In this document: positions 51,081-59,902 of the stretch, piece by piece
Layout of the letters: every line of letters starts with the position of its first letter
Position numbering within the stretch: position 1 is the first letter of the stretch
Source: Eutreptiella sp. 'Long Island Sound 2002'
Taxonomy: Eukaryota; Euglenozoa; Euglenophyceae; Eutreptiales; Eutreptiaceae
Direction of reading: 5' to 3'
DNA: 64,000 nt
Assembly (NCBI GenBank): GCA_964036045.1
Contig: OZ038397.1
Coordinates: forward strand, 26,777,346-26,841,345
The notes under the pieces: generated by a model
The model's database searches: none
Seen by the model: only the letters and a program-made list of their open reading frames with translations
Told to the model about the DNA's origin: nothing
Made by a program: the position numbers and the translations under genes

Positions 51081-52622
51081 TCAAGGGGGTTGACATACAC
51101 ATTCCTCCGAGAGGTCGTCCTCCTCTGGGGTCCTCACATGGGCGCCCCACACGCTCTTCATGAGCTTAAGATCTACCTCCCTTTGCCAGGTGGTGATCTT
51201 CTGTTCGAGGTCCTCCTTCAATTGGGATAGGTCTCCCATACGTCCTTGCTTCAGTGGCCATGAGCTGCGGGTAGGCTTCGCGTAGCATAGCTTTTTCGCC
51301 ACCAACTTCCTCTTGGAATGCACATACTCCCTGAGCCTGGATCGAGGGTCCAGCTCTTCATCCACGGGGTCTTCCACCCTCATGGAGAGTAGGGGTTTTA
51401 GTGGGGCGACGTACTCGGCGTTCTCCACTTCCTCCACACAGGTCTGCACGAAGAAGGCGTCGTGCTCAGTCTCGTCATCTGAGTGGATAGAGCTAGGTAG
51501 CTCAGATAGTCCACACTCAGAGACTCCATCAGGAACAGGTACATGACAGGGAGAGTTGGGGGCGTTGGTGTCAGTCACGACGTACTCATCTCCTCCGGGT
51601 GTAGTCTCAACAGCATCTTGAGGTCGTAGGCGATCCTTCAAGTCACCCAAGGCGAGTCCATCGCTTTCTCGCTGTATAGCCTGGACCAGAGTCGGGTCCA
51701 GTTCCTTCCAGGGAATGGAGGTAAGACCTCCGTCCACCACGCTAAGCATACTCCCCCATCCGGGTTTCCCAATAGGCGTCTTGCGCCCCAGAGGCACGTA
51801 GATGGCCTCATCAGGCAAACGTACAGAGCTGATAGTCAGTCTGTCCAGGAGGTTTCGCCAGTACTCGTTGCCCCCATGGGCTCCCCAATCGGGGGAACAC
51901 AGGACCATACGGGAACGTTCCAAGGCCACCTTGGTCAGCACCTTCCCCAGTTCACTGAATCTGGGGTTCCCGTGGGCCATCCCGAAAGAGGGCCAGTAAA
52001 ATTTGTAGCTGCAGTTCTTCCCCTTGCTGCAGTAAAGGTCCAGTACATGTTGCTTGTCGCTGGCGAACAACTCCACACTCAGGTCTTCTCGAGAGTAACC
52101 CAACTCCTTCAGACCTTGGTCTAGGACTTCCCCCAATAGTTGATAGTCCTCAGTTTTGGAGGCCGCCATCATGTTAGAGGGCTCCTCCTTCGATAGCCTC
52201 AGGTAACTCGAGGTATGTTCCGACTGCTCCAGTGGCACAGACTCTCTGCCACTGCCGTGCTCCACGTAGAGGAGGTAGGGCGCTTGCAGCGTCAGGGATT
52301 GTATCTGGGAGTGCTGCACGAAGAAGTCAGTCCCCAGTACAAAGTCGAAGGCCTCAGTGTCCATCACATAGAACCGATGGGCGATAGTCCTGGAGCCCAT
52401 AGGTACCTCCATTTCACAGTCCCCGCAGCTGTGCACCACATGTCCATCCCCCATGCGTATAGCGGCGGTGGTCATGGTGTTCTTCAGGCTCCCACAAGGT
52501 AAAGTTTTCTTGGCCACTATAGATATTGTGGCGCCAGTATCCAGTACCCCCAGGTATTCACGTCCCCCTAGTCGGATACGTACCCAAAACACCAGGTCTT
52601 GGGTGCCACCAGAGCGTCCCCG
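51081..52622 (-). CDS. Element B Pol, N-terminal part: protease and methyltransferase-like domain
   Basis: It reads on from gag after TGA 52,623-52,625 in the same frame. Asp-Thr-Gly-Ala-Thr-Ile-Ser (near 52,535) is the retropepsin site, with Val-Leu-Gly-Thr-Asp-Phe as the second block. The methyltransferase-like domain has Glu-Leu-Phe-Ala-Ser near 52,065 and then Asn-Pro-Arg-Phe (51,957-51,968) where elements A and C have Asn-Pro-Pro-Phe; this change should impair catalysis. A Cys-Ser-Pro-Asp-Trp strand and an Asp-Gly-Gly end follow, then an acidic linker. TGA at 51,081-51,083 (one change from CGA) interrupts the linker; the reading frame continues beyond it. Confidence 0.82.
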   Translation of the reverse strand, partial: RGRSGGTQDLVFWVRIRLGGREYLGVLDTGATISIVAKKTLPCGSLKNTMTTAAIRMGDGHVVHSCGDCEMEVPMGSRTIAHRFYVMDTEAFDFVLGTDFFVQHSQIQSLTLQAPYLLYVEHGSGRESVPLEQSEHTSSYLRLSKEEPSNMMAASKTEDYQLLGEVLDQGLKELGYSREDLSVELFASDKQHVLDLYCSKGKNCSYKFYWPSFGMAHGNPRFSELGKVLTKVALERSRMVLCSPDWGAHGGNEYWRNLLDRLTISSVRLPDEAIYVPLGRKTPIGKPGWGSMLSVVDGGLTSIPWKELDPTLVQAIQRESDGLALGDLKDRLRPQDAVETTPGGDEYVVTDTNAPNSPCHVPVPDGVSECGLSELPSSIHSDDETEHDAFFVQTCVEEVENAEYVAPLKPLLSMRVEDPVDEELDPRSRLREYVHSKRKLVAKKLCYAKPTRSSWPLKQGRMGDLSQLKEDLEQKITTWQREVDLKLMKSVWGAHVRTPEEDDLSEECVCQPP

Positions 52623-53504
52623 TCAGAACTCCGCGGGACAGGTCACCTCGAACCCCTTGTTCCGCAACTTGCGGGCCATCCTCATGAAACGGCTCCTCTT
52701 CTTAGCGTTGCCGTCGTCACCACCTTCATGCTCACGCTTGGCTTCTTGTTCTTGCTGGGCCTGCGTCTGTGAGCGTGTGGTAGGACCAGTCTGCCCTCCA
52801 GAGGGCTCGGAGTTCCCCCCTGGATTAGGGTCCGGGTTGCCTCCGTTCTTGTCCTTGTTCTTGTTGTCGGGCTGGCGGTTAGCACCTCCTCCTCGTCCAC
52901 CTTGACCCTTGTCTTGCCCTTGACCACGTCCTTTCGACTTGCCCTTGCCGGAGTCGTTGCCTTTGGCCTTGCCTCCACCTTTGCCTGAGCCTTTGCCAGG
53001 ATCCTCAACCTTAAGCTTCGCCGATAGGCGTTGCTTATGGTAGCACTCATCCTCGTAGTGCTTCCGCTTACCGCAGAATGCACACGTGATGGTGCACCGG
53101 TAATGATGCGGCAGCTTCGCTTTGGCGCCGTTGTTCTTTTCCTGCTGCTTCCCCTGGACTACGAAGCAGTCTCGCTGCTCGCAGTCAGGGGCGTGCTGCA
53201 GGTGGCCCTGCTCGTCCCTGGCATCACACCAGAATAGCTCCTGCACGTTCTCCATCATGCGGGCGTGGGCGTGTTTGGGGGTAGTCCCCTGCCCAGGTCG
53301 GGACCCTTGGTACCCTTTGCCTCCAGAACCTCCACCACCAGGACAGTAGTTGTTCAAGTGCTGGTCGCTCTCCTTCTCCAGCGCCATCTCCAGGAGCAGC
53401 ACGCATAGATCCTCGTAGTGGAGGGATCTAGCCTTGCGCTCAGCCGTCAAACGGCACTCGTCCCATAGCTCTCGGGGGAGCCTGGCCACCAACCAGAATA
53501 GCAG
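52623..53504 (-). pseudogene. Element B Gag, C-terminal part (cut by element C)
   Basis: Only the C-terminal ~290 residues remain. The Trp-Asp-Glu-Cys-Arg helix matches element A gag. A His/Cys cluster is followed by a perfect C-x2-C-x4-H-x4-C knuckle (53,042-53,083 region) and a Lys/Gly/Asn/Gln-rich basic tail. The first residues of the open frame to the right of 53,504 come from the element C LTR and are not gag. The natural stop is TGA, followed by CGG GGA, in frame with pol. Confidence 0.75.
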
Positions 53505-53800
53505 TGTAAGTGCGGCTAGCCCCATCTGCTCAGATTTTCAGACATTCTGTCCAGATTGGCTACATTTTGGTCATTTTCTTTGCTTCGGCGGAATCGCCGC
53601 CTCGCAGCTCAGTCTCAGGATATTTCGTATATATTTCTGATATGCCGGATTTGATTCCGCGGTCCATTTCCCGTAAATGCGCCGCGTTCCGCTATTTTAG
53701 CTGGAATCGCCATTTGCCGCTGACGCGCGCTCGCGGGCCAGATCGGCCAAACATTTTTACATAATTGGATTATTTAAATCTTTTCAGACAGTTTTGGACA
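53505..53800 (+). repeat. Element C 5' LTR (3' boundary approximate)
   Basis: It starts with TG at 53,505. Identity to 63,761-64,000 runs to at least 53,744, where the window ends for the other copy. The 3' limit lies somewhere before the gag ATG at 53,873. No clear TGG-type PBS was identified in 53,745-53,872. Confidence 0.75.
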
Positions 53801-53872
53801 CTCAGATGTATTTAGAATAATCCGCGTCAATTTTCTTCATAGACTGGGATTTTCTGCCGGACCACAATCAGC

Positions 53873-56800
53873 ATGGACCTTGCTTCAGTTGTTGCTGCTC
53901 TCGCCTCCGTTGGTGTCCGAGTATCCGGTTCTACACCCAATAGCAACGTTCAGGGAGACTCCTCGCGTGCCTGCCCCACTGGTCTTGCCGGCCCCGAGCC
54001 CTCCGGCACCATCAACGACCCAGGGCAGCACTTTCATGGTAGCAGAGGCTACCTGAATGTTGTTCCTTTGGTGTCCCAACCACAGCTAGCTCCCCAGTAC
54101 GGCCCCGTAGACCCCGCCGCTCCTGGAGACGTAACGATTACGCTGCCGTGGTGCTGTGCGAACGAGGCCTTGAGAGGAATGCCTTGCGCAAGCCCAAGTT
54201 GCCCAAGAAGGGCACAAATCAGCAGCTGTGGAGGCCCAGATTACCATCAAGATCCCAGTCGAAATTGGCCATCAAGCAGCTGGAATCTCCCAGCCTACGC
54301 CGATGGCAACGCTCCGGTGGAGCTTACGGACCTGGCAGGTACCGATACTCCTTACCAATGTCCACATTTTGAGACCATCGACGCCGACATTGACGACATT
54401 GAGATGGGTGGTCCAGGTGAGGTACCTACCTATAATCGACCAGCCAATTGGGCACAATGGGACAACCATTTGTCTTCAGAAGTGACCCGTAACCTTGAGG
54501 CGCTTGAGGCCCTTTGTCTATTAGCCACGTCTAAGCTGATAGGACAAGAAAGAATCGCCTCTGATTTTTTATTCGAATATTTTTTCCTCCTTCAAGAAGA
54601 AATTAATACCAGGATGTGGTGGTGTTCTCAAGAAGATGACTCTTTTGCCATTTTTTTGCAGATCTGGGAGGCAAGCCCCTTCCCGAAGGAGAAGACCAAG
54701 GCACCTGTTGCCGGGCCCTCCGCCCCTCATCCCTCTGTTTCCATCCGCGACGATCTAGCCGCCGCGGTTGAGGAAGGAATTTTAGAGGCAGCCAGGCAGG
54801 CAAGCCTGGAAATTAGGGCTGAAGGAGCTCCCCAAGTGGACTCCTGGCTGCGAACCACCGAGATTAGCGGTCCGACAGCCTGCTCAGGCCCTTCAGGACA
54901 CGGTATGTACTGTCCTGCCGACTGCTCATGCAGATGCCAGCGAGATACCGAGCTCCAATTGCTTAAAGATCAAATGCAACTCATCATTCAAACGCTGGGA
55001 ATTAAAGATCTTTTCAAGACCCACATGAGGTCTGAGGGCGCATCATCGGTGGAACAAACAACAGAACCGTCGGAGGAGGCGACAGAAATTTTTTCGATTG
55101 CTCCTTCGGTGGACTCTAAGACCACCGATGCAAGGATCAGCAGGACTAAGCTAAAGGAAAGGGTTACAATCTCTCGATCTCAGAGTAGGACGGAGAAGGC
55201 TAGGACTGAGGCTCAGAATGCCAAGCGAACTGCCTCCCGTACTGCCCTTCCTGCTGCTGATTCCAATGCATTAGCCCAGATGTTGCTCGCCCAGACCCTC
55301 GCCGGAGCTGGTGTGGCTAATGATGTCGCCAAGGTGTCTGCCATTACGGCCGGTGTTGGGCTGGATTCACTTCTAAATCCTACTTCATTGCGACTTCGTC
55401 AGGTTGCCAAGCAACCGAAGTATAATGGAAACGCCAGACGTTGGCCTCAGTTCCAACGGGAATTTAAACTGTGGGTTAAGGCTCAAAAGCTCCAAGATGA
55501 TCAGTTCCTGATGGCCCTCTTGGACTGCCTTGAGGGAGCCCCGGCCAACACTTGGCTCAGGACCTGGAGTGATCGTGAGGATTCAAGTTCCCCCCTTACC
55601 TTTGATGAGGTGTGGGAACAGTTGGAGGTACGTGGATCCCGGCTGCCAGAGGATCATTACCACCAGATGTTGAAGAATTTTCCTTCATTCTCTCGATTAA
55701 TCTTGCACGAAGTGCAAGACAAGAGACAGCGCTTCTGGAATCTAGTGGAAGAATCTGAACATTCAGGCGAAAAATTTTCCAGTGCCGAGCTGAAAAATTT
55801 GATTTTTGACAAGATCCCCTCCGAAACTGCCGCCACCCTTCGGAATAAACAGTCCGAAGAAAAGGTCAAGACCTGGTGGGCAGAGGTCGAAGGCTTTGAT
55901 GCCTCGGCCAACAGGTTTACGGTCAGGGAGGCACTTCAAAAGTGCTCCCCCACGTCGTTTTCCAAGGTGAAATTCACTGAAAACACGTGGAAAATCAAAT
56001 TTAATGAACACGAGGATCGGGACTTGTTTGTCCAAGTCCTCAACAAGGGAGTAAGTTTCCACGGCCATCGCCTGAAGGCCAGGAACTGGGTGTTTTCGTT
56101 CACCCCGCAGGAACTGTGGGAAGAGGTTGAGCGGCTCGCTGACGCCGCCAATCAAAATTTTCATGAGGGTCTTGGGGGAAACAAGAATACCCAGCAAAAC
56201 ACCCAAAATGGGGCCCAAAAGGGCAACAAAAAGGTGAATGACACCCGGAATGTTCAGGATCATTGTAGCATCTGCCTTCTTTTAGGTTCTACGAACCGAG
56301 CTAAGACGCATTCTACTGGTAATCACCGATGGTCTGCTTACGATCACAAGGTGATTGGTGAAAATGTCAGTAATTCGCAGAATTCAGACAGGAATGACAG
56401 ACAGGTGCATGGTGGTAAGGGGGGAAAGGGTAATCCGACCCCCTCTGGTGGAAACAAAAATACTGGAGGCCCTGGCGGGTCCCAAGGCAAAGGAAATCGG
56501 ACTCCATCCGGCTCCGGTGGGCAGCCAAACGGCCAGACAAGTCCCAATGGCAACGCCGGAGGCGGAAATCGAAATTCAGGCCAAACCCCTCAATCCGGTA
56601 CAAACAAAGGAAATGCTCCAGGATCACAGGGTAAAGGTAAGGGAAATCCTTCAGGAACCCCTTTCTCTTGTAAGGGCAGAGGGCGTGGCGACGGTGGTGG
56701 TCCATCATCCGGCGGCCGTGGCCGTGGACGCGGAAAGGGCAATCATCGTGTGGATCAGGTCTCAGGTGCAGATCAGGTGTCCGATGCGGATCGAGATTAC

Positions 56801-56908
56801 GTTGAAAATGCCTTGAATCCAGCAGATGATCCGTTCCAAGATGAATGGATCGACGAATCAGGGTGTGTTCACAATGTTAACGCACTCACTGGAGGTCAGA
56901 ACGCCTAG
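53873..56908 (+). CDS. Element C Gag (capsid, Gly/Arg-rich tail)
   Basis: A 1011-codon frame from ATG 53,873. The N-terminal ~450 residues are Ser/Pro/Ala-rich with a Cys-rich patch (Cys-Ser-Cys-Arg-Cys near 54,925). A retrotransposon Gag capsid domain covers about 55,400-55,920 (Trp-x2-Phe-x-Arg-Glu-Phe, Trp-Leu-Arg-Thr-Trp, Leu-Pro-Glu-Asp-His). A short Cys-x2-Cys…His segment at ~56,265 is not a CCHC knuckle. The tail is Gly/Asn/Lys-rich with Arg-Gly repeats, which could replace the knuckle in RNA binding. It ends at TAG 56,906-56,908, in frame with pol. It is much longer than typical Ty3 Gag (~300). Confidence 0.82.
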   Translation: MDLASVVAALASVGVRVSGSTPNSNVQGDSSRACPTGLAGPEPSGTINDPGQHFHGSRGYLNVVPLVSQPQLAPQYGPVDPAAPGDVTITLPWCCANEALRGMPCASPSCPRRAQISSCGGPDYHQDPSRNWPSSSWNLPAYADGNAPVELTDLAGTDTPYQCPHFETIDADIDDIEMGGPGEVPTYNRPANWAQWDNHLSSEVTRNLEALEALCLLATSKLIGQERIASDFLFEYFFLLQEEINTRMWWCSQEDDSFAIFLQIWEASPFPKEKTKAPVAGPSAPHPSVSIRDDLAAAVEEGILEAARQASLEIRAEGAPQVDSWLRTTEISGPTACSGPSGHGMYCPADCSCRCQRDTELQLLKDQMQLIIQTLGIKDLFKTHMRSEGASSVEQTTEPSEEATEIFSIAPSVDSKTTDARISRTKLKERVTISRSQSRTEKARTEAQNAKRTASRTALPAADSNALAQMLLAQTLAGAGVANDVAKVSAITAGVGLDSLLNPTSLRLRQVAKQPKYNGNARRWPQFQREFKLWVKAQKLQDDQFLMALLDCLEGAPANTWLRTWSDREDSSSPLTFDEVWEQLEVRGSRLPEDHYHQMLKNFPSFSRLILHEVQDKRQRFWNLVEESEHSGEKFSSAELKNLIFDKIPSETAATLRNKQSEEKVKTWWAEVEGFDASANRFTVREALQKCSPTSFSKVKFTENTWKIKFNEHEDRDLFVQVLNKGVSFHGHRLKARNWVFSFTPQELWEEVERLADAANQNFHEGLGGNKNTQQNTQNGAQKGNKKVNDTRNVQDHCSICLLLGSTNRAKTHSTGNHRWSAYDHKVIGENVSNSQNSDRNDRQVHGGKGGKGNPTPSGGNKNTGGPGGSQGKGNRTPSGSGGQPNGQTSPNGNAGGGNRNSGQTPQSGTNKGNAPGSQGKGKGNPSGTPFSCKGRGRGDGGGPSSGGRGRGRGKGNHRVDQVSGADQVSDADRDYVENALNPADDPFQDEWIDESGCVHNVNALTGGQNA

Positions 56909-58831
56909 GGGAGCCACGAAAATCGCCCCTCCCCAGGTGATTTCAGGCATGATCCCCAGATTCCTGATCGACCATTACTTGATGTAGGGTCGCTTGTCTC
57001 CTCTCCCCTGGATCCGGCAGCGGATCCTTCTGTTGTAGTGGACGAGGTTGGTGTACAGTCCAAGCACAGGGCCCGTCAGTTTGTCACAAAGCTGTGGGTC
57101 TCTGATTGCAAGGGAAATTTCCACCTCGCCACTTGTTTGTGTGACAATGGATCAGAGGTAAATCTCCAATCCAATTCATTCTTACCCGACGACTGCGTGT
57201 TTGAGTCGCCTCATCCTGTTACCCTCGAGGGAGTTTCTGGACATTCTCTCGCAGGTGGGCAACGCGGTTGTTATATATCCACCCATTTGGTCGCTCAAGA
57301 CCTTTGGGAAGAGCAATATGTGGAAGAAGTTGTCCTTAAGGATGACTACTTCTATCGTGCCGACATAAAGTATGACCTTTACTTGGGCCATCCTTGGCTT
57401 CGCAAGAACAGGGTGGCGCCCGTAGGTCATCGACGTTGTTTTTTGCTGGAGTCAGGTCCCTTGGAGCGTCCTGAATTTCGTTTTTTGCACGCAGGGTTTA
57501 AAAGTGCAGAAGAATTTTTGAAGCAAAAAGTTACATCAAAATTTGGCGAAGATGTCACCATTGCAGAGGTGAATGGGAGTGCCGATTACTCCCGAGAGTT
57601 AGAATGTCTTCGTAGGGACTCCCAGCCACGACGTCCTTCGCGCTGGCACTCTTCATCCTACAGAGTTGTCGACAAATGGCGCGATGCAATTTGTGAATAT
57701 TTTCATGAACACCATTCCTTTTGGCCACAGTATGATGCCTTTGCTAACCGTAAGAACAAGCGCTTTGACAAGCACTTTAGCGACTCTTGGACCCATAAAT
57801 GGGACAAGAAGTTGTGGATTAATCCTCCGTTTCACTTAATCCAGCAGGTCATCCACAAAATCAAGCAAGATAAAACCCAGGCAATTTTAGTTGTGCCCTT
57901 GTGGGACGACAAGCCTTGGTTTCAGGAATTACAAGACATTTGTGTAGATTACATCGAACTTCCCAGGAAGATTAAGCTGTATGCAAGGGACGACACAGGT
58001 CCCCTGCCACAGCGGTCCTGGAGTTCGCTTGCATTCCTGGTGGATGGAAAGCTTTCTGACTCTAATTCTGGTGATTCTGGTACTGATTCTTGTGTTGGGT
58101 CAGAATCTGAGGTTGAGCGTGGTACTGATGATGAATCTATTTTTTCTGATTTTTGTCCGTCAGATACCCAAGGTGATCCAACGTCCAATGGATCCGCCTC
58201 GTCTCCCTCTTCCCCAATACGATCGACATCGAAAAGAATCTTCAGTGCACGGGCGAAGAAAAATTCCAAATCGCGCCGCAAATTCAGAGTTTTTTATGAA
58301 AAACCCCCTGTGGAAGCTTTCATGGATCCTTTCGAGGAGCTGGATCACGAGGAGAATCTCTGGGATTTCGACACACGACCCACCTATCTTCAAGAGGCAG
58401 TTGATACGGACCTGTTTAGGGACATCCGTAAGAAGATTCTTCCTGCCAAAGCCGAAGAAGTCGCCAAAGTTTTTTCGACAGTAATTCCTGGCGATCAGGT
58501 GGACACTGAATTGTGTTCCAAGTCAAGAGAAAAGATTTTTGAGGAACGGAAGGACAAAACCCTTTCAGGGCAGTTGATCAAAGACCCCCCTGTCCGTGGA
58601 CAGTTCGGTGAAGCCTTCATCGAGCTTCGTGAAGGGTACAAGGCAAAAAAACAGCGCCCTTATGAGAACCATGGACATAAACATGAGATCCTCAGAAAAA
58701 TCATCGAGAGAAATCTCAGGGAATTTGGTTGGCTTGAGGGTTGTATGACCAGCGAATGGTGCTGTGCACCCTTCACAGTCCCGAAGCCACCGCCTGCAGA
58801 CCAGAACACTATTGATGGTTGGCGAATGTAG
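56909..58831 (+). CDS. Element C Pol, N-terminal part: protease-like, methyltransferase-like, start of RT
   Basis: The frame continues from gag after TAG-GGG, with no ATG before the protease. The protease loop reads Cys-Asp-Asn-Gly-Ser, where Asp-Thr/Ser-Gly is usual; Tyr-Leu-Gly-His-Pro-Trp-Leu is the second block. The methyltransferase-like domain (about 57,660-58,060) has Tyr-Asp-Ala-Phe-Ala-Asn, Ile-Asn-Pro-Pro-Phe (57,821-57,832), an Ile-Leu-Val-Val-Pro-Leu-Trp strand and a Val-Asp-Gly end. An acidic Ser/Asp linker follows. RT begins near 58,690, and TAG at 58,829-58,831 falls inside RT motif 2, just before Val-Asp-Phe-Arg. Confidence 0.82.
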   Translation, partial: GSHENRPSPGDFRHDPQIPDRPLLDVGSLVSSPLDPAADPSVVVDEVGVQSKHRARQFVTKLWVSDCKGNFHLATCLCDNGSEVNLQSNSFLPDDCVFESPHPVTLEGVSGHSLAGGQRGCYISTHLVAQDLWEEQYVEEVVLKDDYFYRADIKYDLYLGHPWLRKNRVAPVGHRRCFLLESGPLERPEFRFLHAGFKSAEEFLKQKVTSKFGEDVTIAEVNGSADYSRELECLRRDSQPRRPSRWHSSSYRVVDKWRDAICEYFHEHHSFWPQYDAFANRKNKRFDKHFSDSWTHKWDKKLWINPPFHLIQQVIHKIKQDKTQAILVVPLWDDKPWFQELQDICVDYIELPRKIKLYARDDTGPLPQRSWSSLAFLVDGKLSDSNSGDSGTDSCVGSESEVERGTDDESIFSDFCPSDTQGDPTSNGSASSPSSPIRSTSKRIFSARAKKNSKSRRKFRVFYEKPPVEAFMDPFEELDHEENLWDFDTRPTYLQEAVDTDLFRDIRKKILPAKAEEVAKVFSTVIPGDQVDTELCSKSREKIFEERKDKTLSGQLIKDPPVRGQFGEAFIELREGYKAKKQRPYENHGHKHEILRKIIERNLREFGWLEGCMTSEWCCAPFTVPKPPPADQNTIDGWRM

Positions 58832-59902
58832 GTTGATTTTCGCAATCTCAACGCCGAAACCAAGGCGGATTCGCACCCCCTGCCCCTCATTGAGGAGGAA
58901 ATCGCCAAGAGGGCAAGAGGTCGTTTGTTTTCTGTGCTGGATCTCCGTCACGGCTTTCACCAAATGCCGTTGAGGAAGGACAGCCGACCTCTCACCTGTA
59001 TGTGCACGCCATGTGGCCCAGTCCAGTGGACCGTCATGCCCATGGGCCTGAAGAACGCCCCCTCATTTTTTCAAAGAATGATGGAAGATGTGCTTTTTTC
59101 AGCTCATCCTGAGCTTCGTGCCTTCGTGAGCGTGTACATAGATGACATAATCATCGCGACGGAAGGGGAGGGACTGACCGAAGCCGAGCTGGTGGCCCTA
59201 CATGAGAAGCAGCCGAACCAAGTTTTGGACATTCTTGACGCCAATCAGCTGATTTGTGGGCCAAAGAAGGGAAAATTATTTTTAAAATCAGTCGAATTTT
59301 GTGGTTCTCTCCTAGAGAATGGCACCCGACGACCCAGTCCAGGGAAGCTCGTCGCTATTCAGAAGTGGAAGCGCCCTGAGACGATCACGGAGTTGAGAGG
59401 ATTCCTGGGTTGTTGCAATTTTTACCACACTTTTGTGCCGAATTATGCCAAATTTGCTGCCCCCCTCACTGAATTATTGAAGGTAGGGAGAGATGCGGGC
59501 AAGGCAGGTTCAAAGGTTCGTGTCAAGTGGACTGACGAGTGCGAGGAGGCCTTCCATCACTTGAAGGCGGCCCTCTGTGAAGTCGCCACGTTGCATGTTC
59601 CCCAATTCGACCGACCATTCTACATTAGAACCGACGCTTCTAGGTACGCGATCGGAGCTGTCCTTGAACAGGTTGATGAAGCCACCGGTGATCATTACCC
59701 TCTTGCATTTTGGTCTCGGAAGCTAGCCCCACGCCAAATGCAATGGTCGCCGCGTGAGCAAGAAACCTACGCCATCATCTGTGCTTTAAAAAAGTACCAA
59801 TCGTGGGTTGGCACCAATCGAGTCGAGGTCCTGATGGATCATCGATCTCTGGAGTATTGGGCCACCGAACACATTGATACTGTCGCGAGCCCAGCTGGTT
59901 GA
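58832..59902 (+). CDS. Element C Pol, central part: RT and RNase H
   Basis: Same frame, continuing RT from Val-Asp-Phe-Arg-x-Leu-Asn. It has Asp-Leu-Arg-His-Gly-Phe, Met-Pro-Met-Gly-Leu-Lys-Asn-Ala-Pro and the canonical Tyr-Ile-Asp-Asp (59,137 region). RNase H shows Thr-Asp-Ala-Ser, Glu-Gln-Glu-Thr-Tyr and Met-Asp-His-Arg. TGA at 59,900-59,902 interrupts a conserved Arg-Arg-Ala-Arg-Trp stretch; it is one change from CGA. The RNase H end (Gly-Lys-x-Asn-x2-Ala-Asp-Ala-Leu-Ser) follows it in the same frame. Confidence 0.85.
   Translation, partial: VDFRNLNAETKADSHPLPLIEEEIAKRARGRLFSVLDLRHGFHQMPLRKDSRPLTCMCTPCGPVQWTVMPMGLKNAPSFFQRMMEDVLFSAHPELRAFVSVYIDDIIIATEGEGLTEAELVALHEKQPNQVLDILDANQLICGPKKGKLFLKSVEFCGSLLENGTRRPSPGKLVAIQKWKRPETITELRGFLGCCNFYHTFVPNYAKFAAPLTELLKVGRDAGKAGSKVRVKWTDECEEAFHHLKAALCEVATLHVPQFDRPFYIRTDASRYAIGAVLEQVDEATGDHYPLAFWSRKLAPRQMQWSPREQETYAIICALKKYQSWVGTNRVEVLMDHRSLEYWATEHIDTVASPAG

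Larger units (their letters stand above)
44657..53504 (-). mobile_element. Element B: Ty3/Gypsy element related to A (5' part beyond window)
   Basis: On the minus strand the order is gag fragment (53,504-52,623), pol (52,622-47,691), 3' non-coding region (47,690-45,450), PPT (45,449-45,441) and 3' LTR (45,440-44,657). The element C LTR interrupts gag at 53,504/53,505, so the gag N-terminus and 5' LTR of B should lie to the right of C, outside the window. RT protein identity with A is about 80% by eye. The LTR belongs to the D type rather than the A type. Confidence 0.85.

Noticed and set aside
53505-53525. Start of element B gag at the listed open-frame start (53,525)
   Set aside because: These bases are the element C LTR read backwards; true gag ends at the insertion point 53,504.
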